Shown piece after piece: positions 19,419-28,372 of a DNA stretch of 64,000 nt; position 1 is the first letter of the stretch, and each line of letters opens with the position of its first letter. The translations under genes were made by a program, and so were the position numbers. This stretch comes from Petasospora fabianii (lineage: Eukaryota > Ascomycota > Saccharomycetes > Phaffomycetales > Wickerhamomycetaceae): NCBI GenBank assembly GCA_022641835.1, contig CP048724.1, positions 332,371 to 396,370 of the forward strand, written 5' to 3'. The notes under the pieces are model-generated. The model saw nothing but the letters and a program-made list of their open reading frames with translations. It was not told the DNA's origin and searched no databases.

Positions 19419-19427
19419 TATATAAAA
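19419..19427 (+). promoter_or_regulatory. TATA box of MDH1
   Basis: TATATAAAA lies 117 bp before the MDH1 ATG, a typical yeast TATA position. Confidence 0.6.
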
Positions 19428-19543
19428 GGGCAGCGTCGGATCCATGCGTTGAAATATCATAACAAAATACATAGAAATTGTCTTGTTATCCCATCACCAA
19501 CCCAACTCTTGTCGGATCCCACCACATAAACACAACCAACACA

Positions 19544-20551
19544 ATGTTCAGTAGAATCGCAAAGAGATCCTTCTCCTCCTCCGCCGCCGCTAACTACAAG
19601 GTTGCCGTTCTCGGCGCCGCTGGTGGTATTGGTCAACCATTGTCCCTTCTCCTTAAGCTCAACCACCGTGTTACCGATTTGTCCCTTTACGATATTAAGG
19701 GAGCTAAGGGTGTCGCAGCTGATATCTCTCATATCCCAACAAACTCTAAGGTTGAAGGTTTCAGCCCAGAGGAGCAAGAGGGCCTCTCTAAGGCCCTCTC
19801 TGGTGCCGACGTTGTTCTCATCCCAGCTGGTGTTCCAAGAAAACCAGGTATGACTAGAGATGATTTGTTCAACATCAATGCCTCTATCGTTCGTGACTTG
19901 GCTTCTGCTTGTGCTGACTCTTGTCCAAACGCTGCTGTTCTCGTGATTTCTAACCCAGTTAACTCCACTGTTCCAATTGTTCGTGAAGTCCTTAAGCAAA
20001 AGGGTGTTTACAACAAGGACAAGCTCTTTGGTGTCACCACTTTGGATGTTCTTAGATCCTCTCGTTTCCTCTCTGAGGTCGTCGGTACTGACCCAACCAC
20101 TGAGAAGGTTACCGTTGTCGGTGGTCACTCTGGTCTCACTATTGTCCCATTGCTCTCTCAGACTAAGCACAAGGACCTTAAGCCAGATGTTAGAGATGCT
20201 CTTATCCACAGAATTCAATTCGGTGGTGATGAAGTTGTTCAGGCTAAGAACGGTGCCGGTTCCGCTACACTCTCCATGGCTCAAGCTGGTGCTAGATTTG
20301 CCTCTGCTGTGTTGAAGGGTCTTGATGGTGAGAGAGATATCATTGAGCCAACTTTTGTTGAGAACCCAATCTACAAGGATGAAGGTATTGACTTCTTTGC
20401 TACTAACGTCACTTTGGGTCCACACGGTGTTGCTAAGATTCACGACCTCGGTAACCTTGCTGACTACGAGGAGGAGATGATTAACACCGCTAAGGAGACT
20501 TTGAAGAAGAACATCGTTAAGGGTCAGGAGTTTGTCACTGCTTCCAAGTAA
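19544..20551 (+). CDS. MDH1: Mitochondrial malate dehydrogenase
   Basis: A 335-aa NAD-dependent malate dehydrogenase of the TCA cycle. The N-terminus [19 protein letters not shown] is a typical mitochondrial presequence (basic, Ser/Ala-rich, no acids). Next come the NAD-binding loop [10 protein letters not shown], substrate-binding arginines in [13 protein letters not shown], and the catalytic His in [12 protein letters not shown]. There is no C-terminal SKL or similar, so it is not the peroxisomal isoform. The ATG at 19544 gives the presequence; an in-frame extension upstream falls in the leader. Codon bias is strong, so a long antisense frame exists as an artefact. Confidence 0.96.
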   Translation: MFSRIAKRSFSSSAAANYKVAVLGAAGGIGQPLSLLLKLNHRVTDLSLYDIKGAKGVAADISHIPTNSKVEGFSPEEQEGLSKALSGADVVLIPAGVPRKPGMTRDDLFNINASIVRDLASACADSCPNAAVLVISNPVNSTVPIVREVLKQKGVYNKDKLFGVTTLDVLRSSRFLSEVVGTDPTTEKVTVVGGHSGLTIVPLLSQTKHKDLKPDVRDALIHRIQFGGDEVVQAKNGAGSATLSMAQAGARFASAVLKGLDGERDIIEPTFVENPIYKDEGIDFFATNVTLGPHGVAKIHDLGNLADYEEEMINTAKETLKKNIVKGQEFVTASK

Positions 20552-20904
20552 ACTGATTTCAACAAGACAAAAGAAAAAATTAGATTTGCTTAATGATGCT
20601 TGATGACTTATACACATGGCTTACAAAGAAAGAAATCATATGATTGATTCTTTTATTTATATTCCAATTTACTCCTACTTTTTTTTCCCTTCCCCCCATT
20701 TCTTCAGATGGGTTGAGAACACTTTCAACCTTTCATATTTATTGGGTATCAAGATTCAATCTTGAGTATTCTTAACTGGGGGTTCGCAAGAAGACCCAGT
20801 TTGTACTTGGATAACTGGATACCAAAATTCACACTGTTCATAGGTTTACACACTGTTAATTGTAGCTGAATGAATTAGAGAGTATCATATAAGACATGTA
20901 ATAT
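20552..20904. other. 3' intergenic region between convergent genes
   Basis: About 350 bp of AT-rich sequence with T tracts between MDH1 and the convergent unknown gene. No feature recognised apart from likely 3' ends. Confidence 0.5.
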
Positions 20905-22251
20905 CTATATCTTGCTACCATTTAGATCACGGCATGAAATTTGACCTGATTCGATCTTCAACTTGTGAAATTTATTCATCATGCTCTCCATTCGTGAGGC
21001 AAAGTCAGGGATGAGATTGACCTGTTGAGTTGTCGGTGCTTTTTTGACACCTGGAAGTCTTGAAGGAATCATGATGAAAGGCGAGGAGTCCACAACCATC
21101 ATTTCCGGAGTAGGCGAGCTAATAGAAGACTCTGTCTCTATAGGACTCATAAGAGGAGCTCCCGACGATGAACCTTGAGACTGAAAGTCAAAAGATGTTG
21201 GACTAGTAGACTTTGCCCGATACTTCAGACTGTCAAAGGGACTATAAACAGATGAGGCCGGTAAAGGTTCATGCTCCAGAACAACCGTCAATCGAGATGC
21301 AATCAGCTTGGGCAGATGCTCATCAAGAATCAATTCGTGACTACTTTGAATAGACCCAGAGAATTCACCAGAGATAATCAGTGGTGAGATGGAACTCGAC
21401 AATAAAGCGCTATCAAAATGTGATATTGCAGTCGGTAGCATCGGTATCATCGAAACATCATCTTTCTCATCTAATGTTACCGAGTGTAGATCTAATTCAT
21501 CATCTTGTTTCTCCTCAAGATGGTCTGCTTCATCAGTAACACTTATATCAATATCTGATCCGGCACTGATTACTGGTAGATCAAAGATTTGCTGTGATAA
21601 CAGATTGAGTTGTTCCAAGTCCAATTCGTGTAAGGGGGCAAATATGGGTATCTGTTGTTGCCTCAGTTGTACTTGAATACCGGACTCCATCTTTTGCAGT
21701 TCAACAACGCTTTGTACTTCTTCAAATAGTTGTTTCATATTGCGAGTCTTGTATTCGTTATAGCAAGAGAGAGCATCACTCAAGGATGCCATGTTCAACT
21801 CACACAGCTTATCATCTTCTTGTTTACGGAATTTCTGGAAAATGTTAAGCTTTTGGAACCAATGCTGTCTTTGTCTTGGATGCAGCTGAGTGTTATCCTT
21901 GTTCCCAGACTCACCACTACGGAGTGTGGTATCGATTCCCTGGACTCCATGATCTCGATGGAAAAGACTGAGCTGTTGCCATTGCAGTTGCTGCAGTTGT
22001 TGATGTTGCCAATTTGCAGAATGAATGGCTCTAGTGGAGGCACATGTACTTGTCAATTCGCATTGTGAAGAGCCAGAGGATGAAACAGGGGAGAGCCCTT
22101 GAATGTTCAAAGTGGCCAAGACGGTTCGATTAGGATTCACGGGGGACACCAGGGGCTTTAGCTGGATCGGTGATTGGTTCTCGGCATCTGATACTTCCGA
22201 AGGAGGATCCTCGAAGAAGATCGGTGGCCTTGAGCCACGAAGATGTGCCAT
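20905..22251 (-). CDS. Unrecognised Ser/Gln-rich protein (448 aa)
   Basis: I do not recognise this protein. The ATG at 22251 starts MAHLRGSRPPIFFEDPPSEV. It is hydrophilic with no signal or membrane segment. It has a Gln-rich patch HQQLQQLQWQQL (about residues 83-94), a basic aromatic stretch QHWFQKLNIFQKFRKQ near 129-144, a predicted helical or coiled region (about 145-215), acidic Ser-rich regions, several SP/TP sites (SPTSFDF, SPIETESSISSPTPEM) and a C-terminal helical segment FASRMESMMNKFHKLKIES. This layout fits a phosphoregulated adaptor or transcription regulator, but that is inference. Confidence 0.65.
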   Translation of the reverse strand: MAHLRGSRPPIFFEDPPSEVSDAENQSPIQLKPLVSPVNPNRTVLATLNIQGLSPVSSSGSSQCELTSTCASTRAIHSANWQHQQLQQLQWQQLSLFHRDHGVQGIDTTLRSGESGNKDNTQLHPRQRQHWFQKLNIFQKFRKQEDDKLCELNMASLSDALSCYNEYKTRNMKQLFEEVQSVVELQKMESGIQVQLRQQQIPIFAPLHELDLEQLNLLSQQIFDLPVISAGSDIDISVTDEADHLEEKQDDELDLHSVTLDEKDDVSMIPMLPTAISHFDSALLSSSISPLIISGEFSGSIQSSHELILDEHLPKLIASRLTVVLEHEPLPASSVYSPFDSLKYRAKSTSPTSFDFQSQGSSSGAPLMSPIETESSISSPTPEMMVVDSSPFIMIPSRLPGVKKAPTTQQVNLIPDFASRMESMMNKFHKLKIESGQISCRDLNGSKI

Positions 22252-22618
22252 GGTCTTATGAAGTCAGGGAGCAAAACACTAAGAGACAGTAAGAAGTAAC
22301 TCTCTCATCTCATCAAACCATAATCACCCATCTCCCATCTCCCAGGTGCACCCATCCACTCAAGAACCACTCGAGATTATAGTTTCTCCACAAAAACCAA
22401 TCTATTACTTTATCAATCATCACCATGGTAACACCCCTTCAAATCTATTACCATGACGATTATTTGCCCGTGAATCTGTCATTTCGGACTTTCAGCGGAG
22501 ATTAAACAAATCAATGATTGTGACTCGAGTTTTCCATCTTCGCCACTTTTCTCCCTTGTGCCAAACCCGTTAATTAGCAGCGACGATAGAGAGAGAGAGA
22601 GAGAGGATCATCAGAAGT
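22252..22618. other. Divergent promoter region
   Basis: About 370 bp between two divergent genes. It contains an (AG)n tract (about 22588-22605) in the leader of the molybdopterin gene. No further gene. Confidence 0.5.
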
Positions 22619-24370
22619 ATGAAACCAACAAGTCTCCTGCGACACGCTTCTGCGGCAGCACAGAGTTCACTCACAAATACCGCCTCACGTCGTTGGGACG
22701 CTATCAGGAACGCCAAACCGTTATCGCACTTCCTTACAGACTCGTTTAACCGCACGCACGACTACCTTCGAATTAGCATCACAGAACGTTGCAACTTGAG
22801 ATGTCTCTATTGTATGCCAGAGGAAGGTGTTCCGCTTCAGCACGAGGATAAGATCTTGAAGACGGATGAGATTGTCGAGCTGGCGAAGATCTTTGTTAAG
22901 CAAGGTGTGAGAAAGATCAGACTCACTGGTGGTGAGCCTACGATTCGCAAGGATATTGTTGAGATCGTGACGAGATTGGGACAGATCCCAGGTGTGGAGG
23001 AGTTGTGTTTGACTTCTAATGGAATCGCATTGCATAGAAAGTTGCCAAAGTTGGCACAGGCAGGGTTGACTGCTGTGAATCTATCGCTTGATACTCTTGT
23101 CGAGGGAAAATTTGTGATGATCACTAGAAGAAATGGATTGCAAAATGTGATGAAGAGTTTGGAAACGGCTCTGCAGTTGGGGATCCCAAAAGTGAAGTTG
23201 AACGTTGTGGTGATAAAAGGGCTCAATGATGATGAAATTCTAAAATTTGTCAGATTGGCTCAGTATTACCCATTAGAGATCAGATTCATTGAATATATGC
23301 CATTCGATGGTAACAAATGGGAACTTGACAAAGTGATGAGCTTCAGTGCAATCATGGATATTATCAGATCCGAGTATCCTGTTGTGAACAGACAGACACA
23401 CAAGTATGGAGAAACTTCCAAAGTGTTTGATATTCCCGGATTTCAAGGCCGTATTGGGTTTATCTCATCCATGACTGATGATTTCTGTGCTGATTGCACC
23501 AGATTGAGACTCACATCAGATGGTAACTTGAAAGTTTGTCTGTTTGATAACGGTGAAGTGTCATTGAGAGACATGCTTAGATCTAATGCTAGTGAGGATG
23601 AGATTTTGAACGTTATCGGCAGGGCCGTAAAGGGTAAGAAGGAGAAACATGCAGATTTAGACGAACTTCATTTGCAAAAGAATAGACCTATGACACTCAT
23701 TGGTGGGTGAGTTTCCGAATAACAGATAATTTTTCCGACAAACTGGTTACTAACAAACATTTTTGCAGGTAATGCTGGACACTACACCACCAAAAGACCA
23801 ATTACACGTACCCTACCACCATTCATGTTGGGTGCCATGACCATTAACAACAGTGTTGGGGGTCAACACCTCCGTTTCTACTCTACCAAGCCTCAACTTA
23901 CACATATAAATGAGAAGGGTGAAGCACGCATGGTTGATATCTCCTCGAAGGAGATCACCAAGCGTCGTGCTAGTGCTGAAGGGTTCATTCGGTTTTCCAC
24001 AACTTTGGCAATCTCTCAAATCACAGAGAACACAAACAAGAAGGGCGATGTCTTAAGCATTGCTCGAATCTCTGGAATCTCAGCGATTAAAAAGACCCCA
24101 GATCTCATTATCCTATGTCATCCATTACCCTTGACCAAAGCTGAGATCTCTGTGGAGATTTTATCAGATACGGAGATGAGAGTGCTCAGTACGGCTCATT
24201 GTCAGGGAAAGACAGGCGTGGAGATGGAGGCACTTGTTGGGTGTACTACGGCGCTATTGAACATCTATGACATGTGCAAAGCCGTTGATAAACACATGGT
24301 GATTCATGGTGTGAGGGTTTTGAGTAAAGCTGGTGGAAAGAGCGACTTTGATGTTGCACAGGATAGTTGA
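22619..24370 (+). CDS. MOCS1: Molybdenum cofactor biosynthesis protein 1 (MoaA + MoaC, one alternatively spliceable intron)
   Basis: The MoaA part has a mitochondrial-type N-terminus and the radical-SAM cluster C58-x3-C62-x2-C65 (ERCNLRCLYC). The second cluster is C290-x2-C293-x13-C307. It reads to LIGG and TGA at 23708. The MoaC part (to 24370) has EARMVDISSK, LCHPLPL, GKTGVEMEAL and YDMCKAVDK. Between them is an intron with branch TACTAAC (23748-23754) and acceptor TTTTGCAG (ends 23768). Donor GTGGGT at 23703 joins the frames (22619-23702 + 23769-24370, 561 aa). Donor GTGAGT at 23707 with the same acceptor, or retention, ends at Gly-Gly. The pair turns GTP into cyclic pyranopterin monophosphate. 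Confidence 0.93.
23703..23768 (+). other. Regulatory-type intron with overlapping donors in the MOCS1 gene
   Basis: Two donors 4 nt apart, GTGGGT (23703) and GTGAGT (23707), share branch TACTAAC and acceptor TTTTGCAG. The first fuses MoaA to MoaC. The second gives Gly-Gly then stop (GGG TAA), and retention gives Gly-Gly then TGA. A weaker AAAAG acceptor ending at 23796 would also fuse the frames from the second donor while keeping the Gly-Gly. Confidence 0.7.
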
Positions 24371-25745
24371 GGGTGGGGGGATCAATTACGAGATCACTTT
24401 ATTGAGTGTTATGATTGTAGATATATACGACCCAAGGACCAGCCCCAATGGAAATCAAATATAGATTCCGATGATTTTGTTTTGCATTGACAAGCGAGGA
24501 GGTGGGCAACCGATCGTTTGTGGAATGTGGAGGTCTTGAATAACATACGAACGCGGTATTTGGTGCAAGAATGGCAATTGAAGCTGTTTACGGAGCCAGC
24601 ATGCCCCTTAGGGTGCCAACTATCCCGCGCGGGATATGGCCAACCGGGTCGGCAAGGTTCCTTGATGAGGCAGCGGACGCAGAGACGCAGGGTACGTAAA
24701 TGGATGTCTGAAAACGGAAACAACAGAAGAGTCAGATGATTACAAACAAACATTGACCCTAGTTTTAGGGTTTGACAGCCTAGACAACCCGGACAACTTT
24801 AAGCTCAAGCTCAAGCTCATGTTCTTAGTAGTGACCTTACCTTCACGCATTACGAAAACAATGACATTCTCTGTAGCGATGAGAATGTTGTTGTTTAGTA
24901 AAGACCTAAAGATCATCGGGTGTTCGGGTAATTATCCTTCCGCGCACGGAAAACCCCGAGGGGACCACTTCCCGGGACCCCATTTCCGGTTAAAAATGAG
25001 GACCGAACTTTATTATGCATATTGACGCAGGTTTCAGCAGAGATTTAAATTTAGCCTTATTGTTGCCAGCCCTCAAGTGTCATCGAGCATCTCTTGAAAC
25101 GGACTTCCGGTGCTTGGATAGCAACGGCGAGTAGTTCGTAAGGAGGCTAAAAAAAGAATCTGTCGGAGATTCCCCCATCAGGGGGAATCATTGTGCAGTT
25201 AGCTGTTGCTCAGGGCGGCATGAGGTGGGGCCATTCCATCACTCGTGGTGTGTTTGTGGTCTCCGTACATATGTTTGTATCAATTTATAGGGCTACTAGT
25301 GGTAGCCTTGATGCGGATGCGCGCGCTTCATACGCTTCTTTGATCTCGAGTTCGTACACGTGTGGAAGACGAGCTTGGATGTTCATCTCATCAATGTCTA
25401 CATATGATCACTCATGAACTGAAACCAGCCTCCTCATTACTCAACGCCTTGCAGATTTGGTTCGTAATGACGGACAAGGGGAAAAATAAACTGCCGCACC
25501 AATGCAGGACAACGAAAAGAAATGTGTAATTCTGCAGGGTGCATGCAGGCATTACGTTTGGAGCCACACTACCAGCGTGGAAAAACATTGACATCACCTC
25601 CCGAAATTTTGGGGTATAAAGAGAGCATTGAATCCCCCCATTTTGATTTCCGAAACTCCGACTGTTTTTGTCTTCTCCTTCATCATCAGCAACACCAGCT
25701 TTCCACTCGCTCAAAAACAAAGCAATCAAACAAAACTCTTATACA
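24371..25745. other. 1.38-kb region before the CWP1-like gene
   Basis: No supportable gene or RNA. It contains a perfect hairpin at 25168-25189, a short CTCAAG tandem repeat at about 24801-24818, and a TATA box TATAAA at 25615-25620 that suits the downstream cell-wall gene. Such long promoters are common for regulated cell-surface genes. Confidence 0.5.
25168..25189. repeat. Perfect 9-bp hairpin GATTCCCCC-ATCA-GGGGGAATC
   Basis: A 9-bp perfect inverted repeat with a 4-nt loop, isolated in non-coding sequence about 560 bp before the CWP1-like gene. No T run follows, so it does not look like a terminator. It could be a dimeric zinc-finger site. Confidence 0.65.
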
Positions 25746-26312
25746 ATGTTCACCAAGACTCTTGCCGCCCTTTCCTTCGCTGCTATTGCCCTCGCTGACT
25801 CCGAGACCTTTGGTTTGGTCATCATCAGATCCGGTTCCCAGTACCAGTACTCCTCCATCTCCGTGAAGGATGGTAAGCTTGCTATCGGTACTGACAACTA
25901 CGTTGAGGGTGTCATCACCGACTCTGGTCTTTTCAAGTTGTCTGACGGTTCTTACGCCGTTGTTAAGGATGATGGTATCTACACCGGTTCTGAGGGTTCA
26001 TCTCCATTCTCCATCTCTGGTGGTTACTTGGCTTACGATGGTTCCCAGGCTTTCACCATCAACAACAACGACCTTGTTGCCGGTTCTGGTAACACCCCAG
26101 TCGCTTTGAGAGCTGCTCTTTCCTCCGGTTCTGCCGCTCCTGACTTCTCTCCAAAGGGTGGTGACTCCCCAAAGAAGCCATCTTCTAACTCTTCTAACGA
26201 CACCACCACCACCACACACACTATTACCTACCAGACCGCGAACGGTGCTAACGCCTTGACTGGTGCTGGTATGGGTGCCGCTATTGCCGCCGCTGCTGCC
26301 TTCTTGATCTAA
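25746..26312 (+). CDS. CWP1: GPI-anchored cell-wall mannoprotein, Cwp1-like
   Basis: A 188-aa secreted protein (S. cerevisiae Cwp1 is 239 aa). The signal peptide MFTKTLAALSFAAIALA is followed directly by DSETFGLVIIRSGSQYQYSS, which matches the mature start of Cwp1 (DSEEFGLVSIRSGS). The middle keeps the Cwp1 pattern of GVITDSGLFKLSDGSYAVV and an APDFSP element. The Ser/Thr-rich stem is short. The C-terminus is a GPI signal with a small-residue omega region and hydrophobic tail (AAIAAAAAFLI). The Ser/Thr-rich stem of Cwp1 with its Pir-type repeat is largely missing. A TATA box is at 25615. It should be linked to cell-wall glucan. Confidence 0.85.
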   Translation: MFTKTLAALSFAAIALADSETFGLVIIRSGSQYQYSSISVKDGKLAIGTDNYVEGVITDSGLFKLSDGSYAVVKDDGIYTGSEGSSPFSISGGYLAYDGSQAFTINNNDLVAGSGNTPVALRAALSSGSAAPDFSPKGGDSPKKPSSNSSNDTTTTTHTITYQTANGANALTGAGMGAAIAAAAAFLI

Positions 26313-27446
26313 ATCAATTAGTATCTAGCTAACGCAAATAACGAACTCATAATGCCCGGTTTTTTCTCTTCTCTTTACTATGTTAAACTATTATATTTAC
26401 TTCTTCGAATGTCTTTTTAGATTAAACGTTTTTGTCCATTAATTCTCTTGCAGTAGTGATCCTTTATATCAAACGCCTTTCCAATTCATCATCAACACCA
26501 GTAGGTCTCTTGCAGTAGCGCACTCGCCTATTACCTTCATATCTCGCTTATTCATCAATCTCATAAGGAGAACTGGAAAACCCTAGCTCTAAACCACACC
26601 ATGCTAACATTCTAAGGTGTACAAAGAAGGTCTCAGATGTGCAGCCAGTAAGCAATTTCAGGCGTCCTATGTCCTATACCCAACCAGGTACACGGCCAGC
26701 ACATCATCAGTAGATCTACATCTGCCTAGACTTTTCAAACAATAACCAAAAACAATAACAGCCAGCACTACACCCCAAGTACGAAGGAAGAACTGCACAA
26801 CGGGGTATACGTATTACCAACCACTGAAAAACCATGAATAGAGGAAGACTCACCAGGTGACTGGAATGCGACCAAAAATAAATTTTCGGGAAAACAAACA
26901 ATATGCAGGACCCCGACGCGCTGTGACGTCACACTAACGTCAAAATCTCCCGAGTGCGGAGTAGCGGACTTTGAGGAAGAAAGGGTTTTGAAAAAAGACT
27001 CTTCATTTTTTCGGGTGGTTCATCTCGAGATGGCTCTCTTAAGCGAAATGTTAGCAAGTACTCGGTTATGGGGTTGAGCATTGGGTCGTATAATCTGTAT
27101 TTACAGCAGTAAGTACACTCCACTGGCGGTATCGTCATACTCGCATCTCAGCAACTGCCGAAAATAGTACATCAGCCAGCACTAAGCACGTTAAATGCAT
27201 CATCCCACTTTAATCACCTGCATGAATCGCCTCAGTGTTTACAAATTGTACAGGGGTTACGCCCTGGATGATCATTTTATCTTCCTTGCTTAATAAAAAT
27301 AAACTGCAACCGACCAGCGAACAATTTCATCGTCTTGTATATATAGTTATCATCCTCAACTGGCTTGGCCTCGAGGTCTGTACTACCTCTCTTCTATCAA
27401 TCTCTATACTCTCAACACCCACTCATTCACAACTCACATAGTGAAA
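26313..27446. other. 1.13-kb region between two secreted-protein genes
   Basis: No gene recognised. It contains a perfect CRE palindrome TGACGTCA at 26924-26931 and a TATATATA at 27338-27345, about 100 bp before the next ATG. Confidence 0.5.
26924..26931. promoter_or_regulatory. Perfect CRE palindrome TGACGTCA
   Basis: TGACGTCA in the gap between the Cwp1-like gene and the small secreted-protein gene, 516 bp before the latter's ATG. ATF/CREB-type factors (Sko1, Aca1/2 in S. cerevisiae) bind this 8-mer. Confidence 0.45.
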
Positions 27447-28025
27447 ATGCTTCCCATCAGAGTAGCCCTTCTCTTGATAAATCTCATAGTGGCTGTGCTT
27501 GCCCTTCCAACAAAGCAGCTCAGGTACTCTCTCATGGTGGAAAGAGAATTCCACTTCTTCAACCAGGAGTCAGTTTTCCTGAAAGATGACCTACTCCTCA
27601 TCGACTCGACTAAGGAAACAGGCATAGAGATACCACAAGAAGATTTGTTCTCCGCTCTCTTTGACAAGACCGGCCAGTTCCATCTCACAGACAAGACCCT
27701 CCACTTTTCAGACACCGGTAATCTTGAACTCACACATGACAACAACTTCGACGATGACGACAAGAAAGCCAAATCCATATTCTCCATCAAAGATGGTAAA
27801 CTCTGTCATGATTCCGTCTGCTACTTCACACTGTGTCCAGCATACAACATCGTTGGACCAGACTCTTCTGCCTTCAGCATCCACCATCCTCATCTAAATC
27901 AGGCAAACTGTGAAGGAAAGATCAAAAACATTGAACTCGTCGTGTTGAACCAAATCGGAATGAAAGCTAAGGATTTTGAAGCCCCTGAGTTCCTCTATGA
28001 TCAGGGCCACAGAAAGTTCCTTTAA
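27447..28025 (+). CDS. Small secreted protein, possibly a diverged cell-wall protein
   Basis: A 192-aa product with signal peptide MLPIRVALLLINLIVAVLALP and no GPI signal or other membrane segment. The body has four cysteines, three of them in CHDSVCYFTLC. The pattern FDKTGQFHLTD ... IFSIKDGKL, then a Cys-containing segment, recalls the modules of Cwp1 and Pir-type cell-wall proteins, and a Cwp1-like gene lies 1.1 kb upstream on the same strand. A common origin is inference. The ATG at 27447 is preferred because the codon two positions upstream in frame is GTG. Confidence 0.7.
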   Translation: MLPIRVALLLINLIVAVLALPTKQLRYSLMVEREFHFFNQESVFLKDDLLLIDSTKETGIEIPQEDLFSALFDKTGQFHLTDKTLHFSDTGNLELTHDNNFDDDDKKAKSIFSIKDGKLCHDSVCYFTLCPAYNIVGPDSSAFSIHHPHLNQANCEGKIKNIELVVLNQIGMKAKDFEAPEFLYDQGHRKFL

Positions 28026-28372
28026 TCAAGTCACAATACGAACTTCATCGCAATATTTCAGACGCTTCATTGACGATGTAATCTGTTGTTACGTCGAATC
28101 TTAGGATTGGACCTACACATCATTTATACCCCACCAACCTTTAACGATCCTTACGACTTTTACACTGCATAACCACTCTTTAATCTAATTTACAACACTT
28201 GCATTCACACAGTCAACTTCCACAAGTCGTAGCATCACTATCTTATGCATGCCCCCCCAGCACTACTCTCTCTTAGTAATCAAAGTAGATAGATATCAAT
28301 TAGTAGTATACAGTGGTTCGTAACATTTTTTTTTGTTCAATTTTTTCTTTTTCTTTTTTGGATCACTCAGCT
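28026..28372. other. 3' intergenic region between convergent genes
   Basis: About 350 bp with T-rich tracts near 28327-28360, probably 3' ends of the secreted-protein gene and POM152. Nothing else seen. Confidence 0.5.

Noticed and set aside
19457-20617. A 386-codon frame antisense to MDH1
   Set aside because: It mirrors the codon bias of a highly expressed gene. The translation is rich in Ser/Asn/Leu with no domain, and MDH1 on the other strand is certain.
24518-25417. Several 70-90-codon ORFs before the CWP1-like gene
   Set aside because: Chance frames in non-coding DNA: no conserved motif, no coherent composition, and start codons partly non-ATG.
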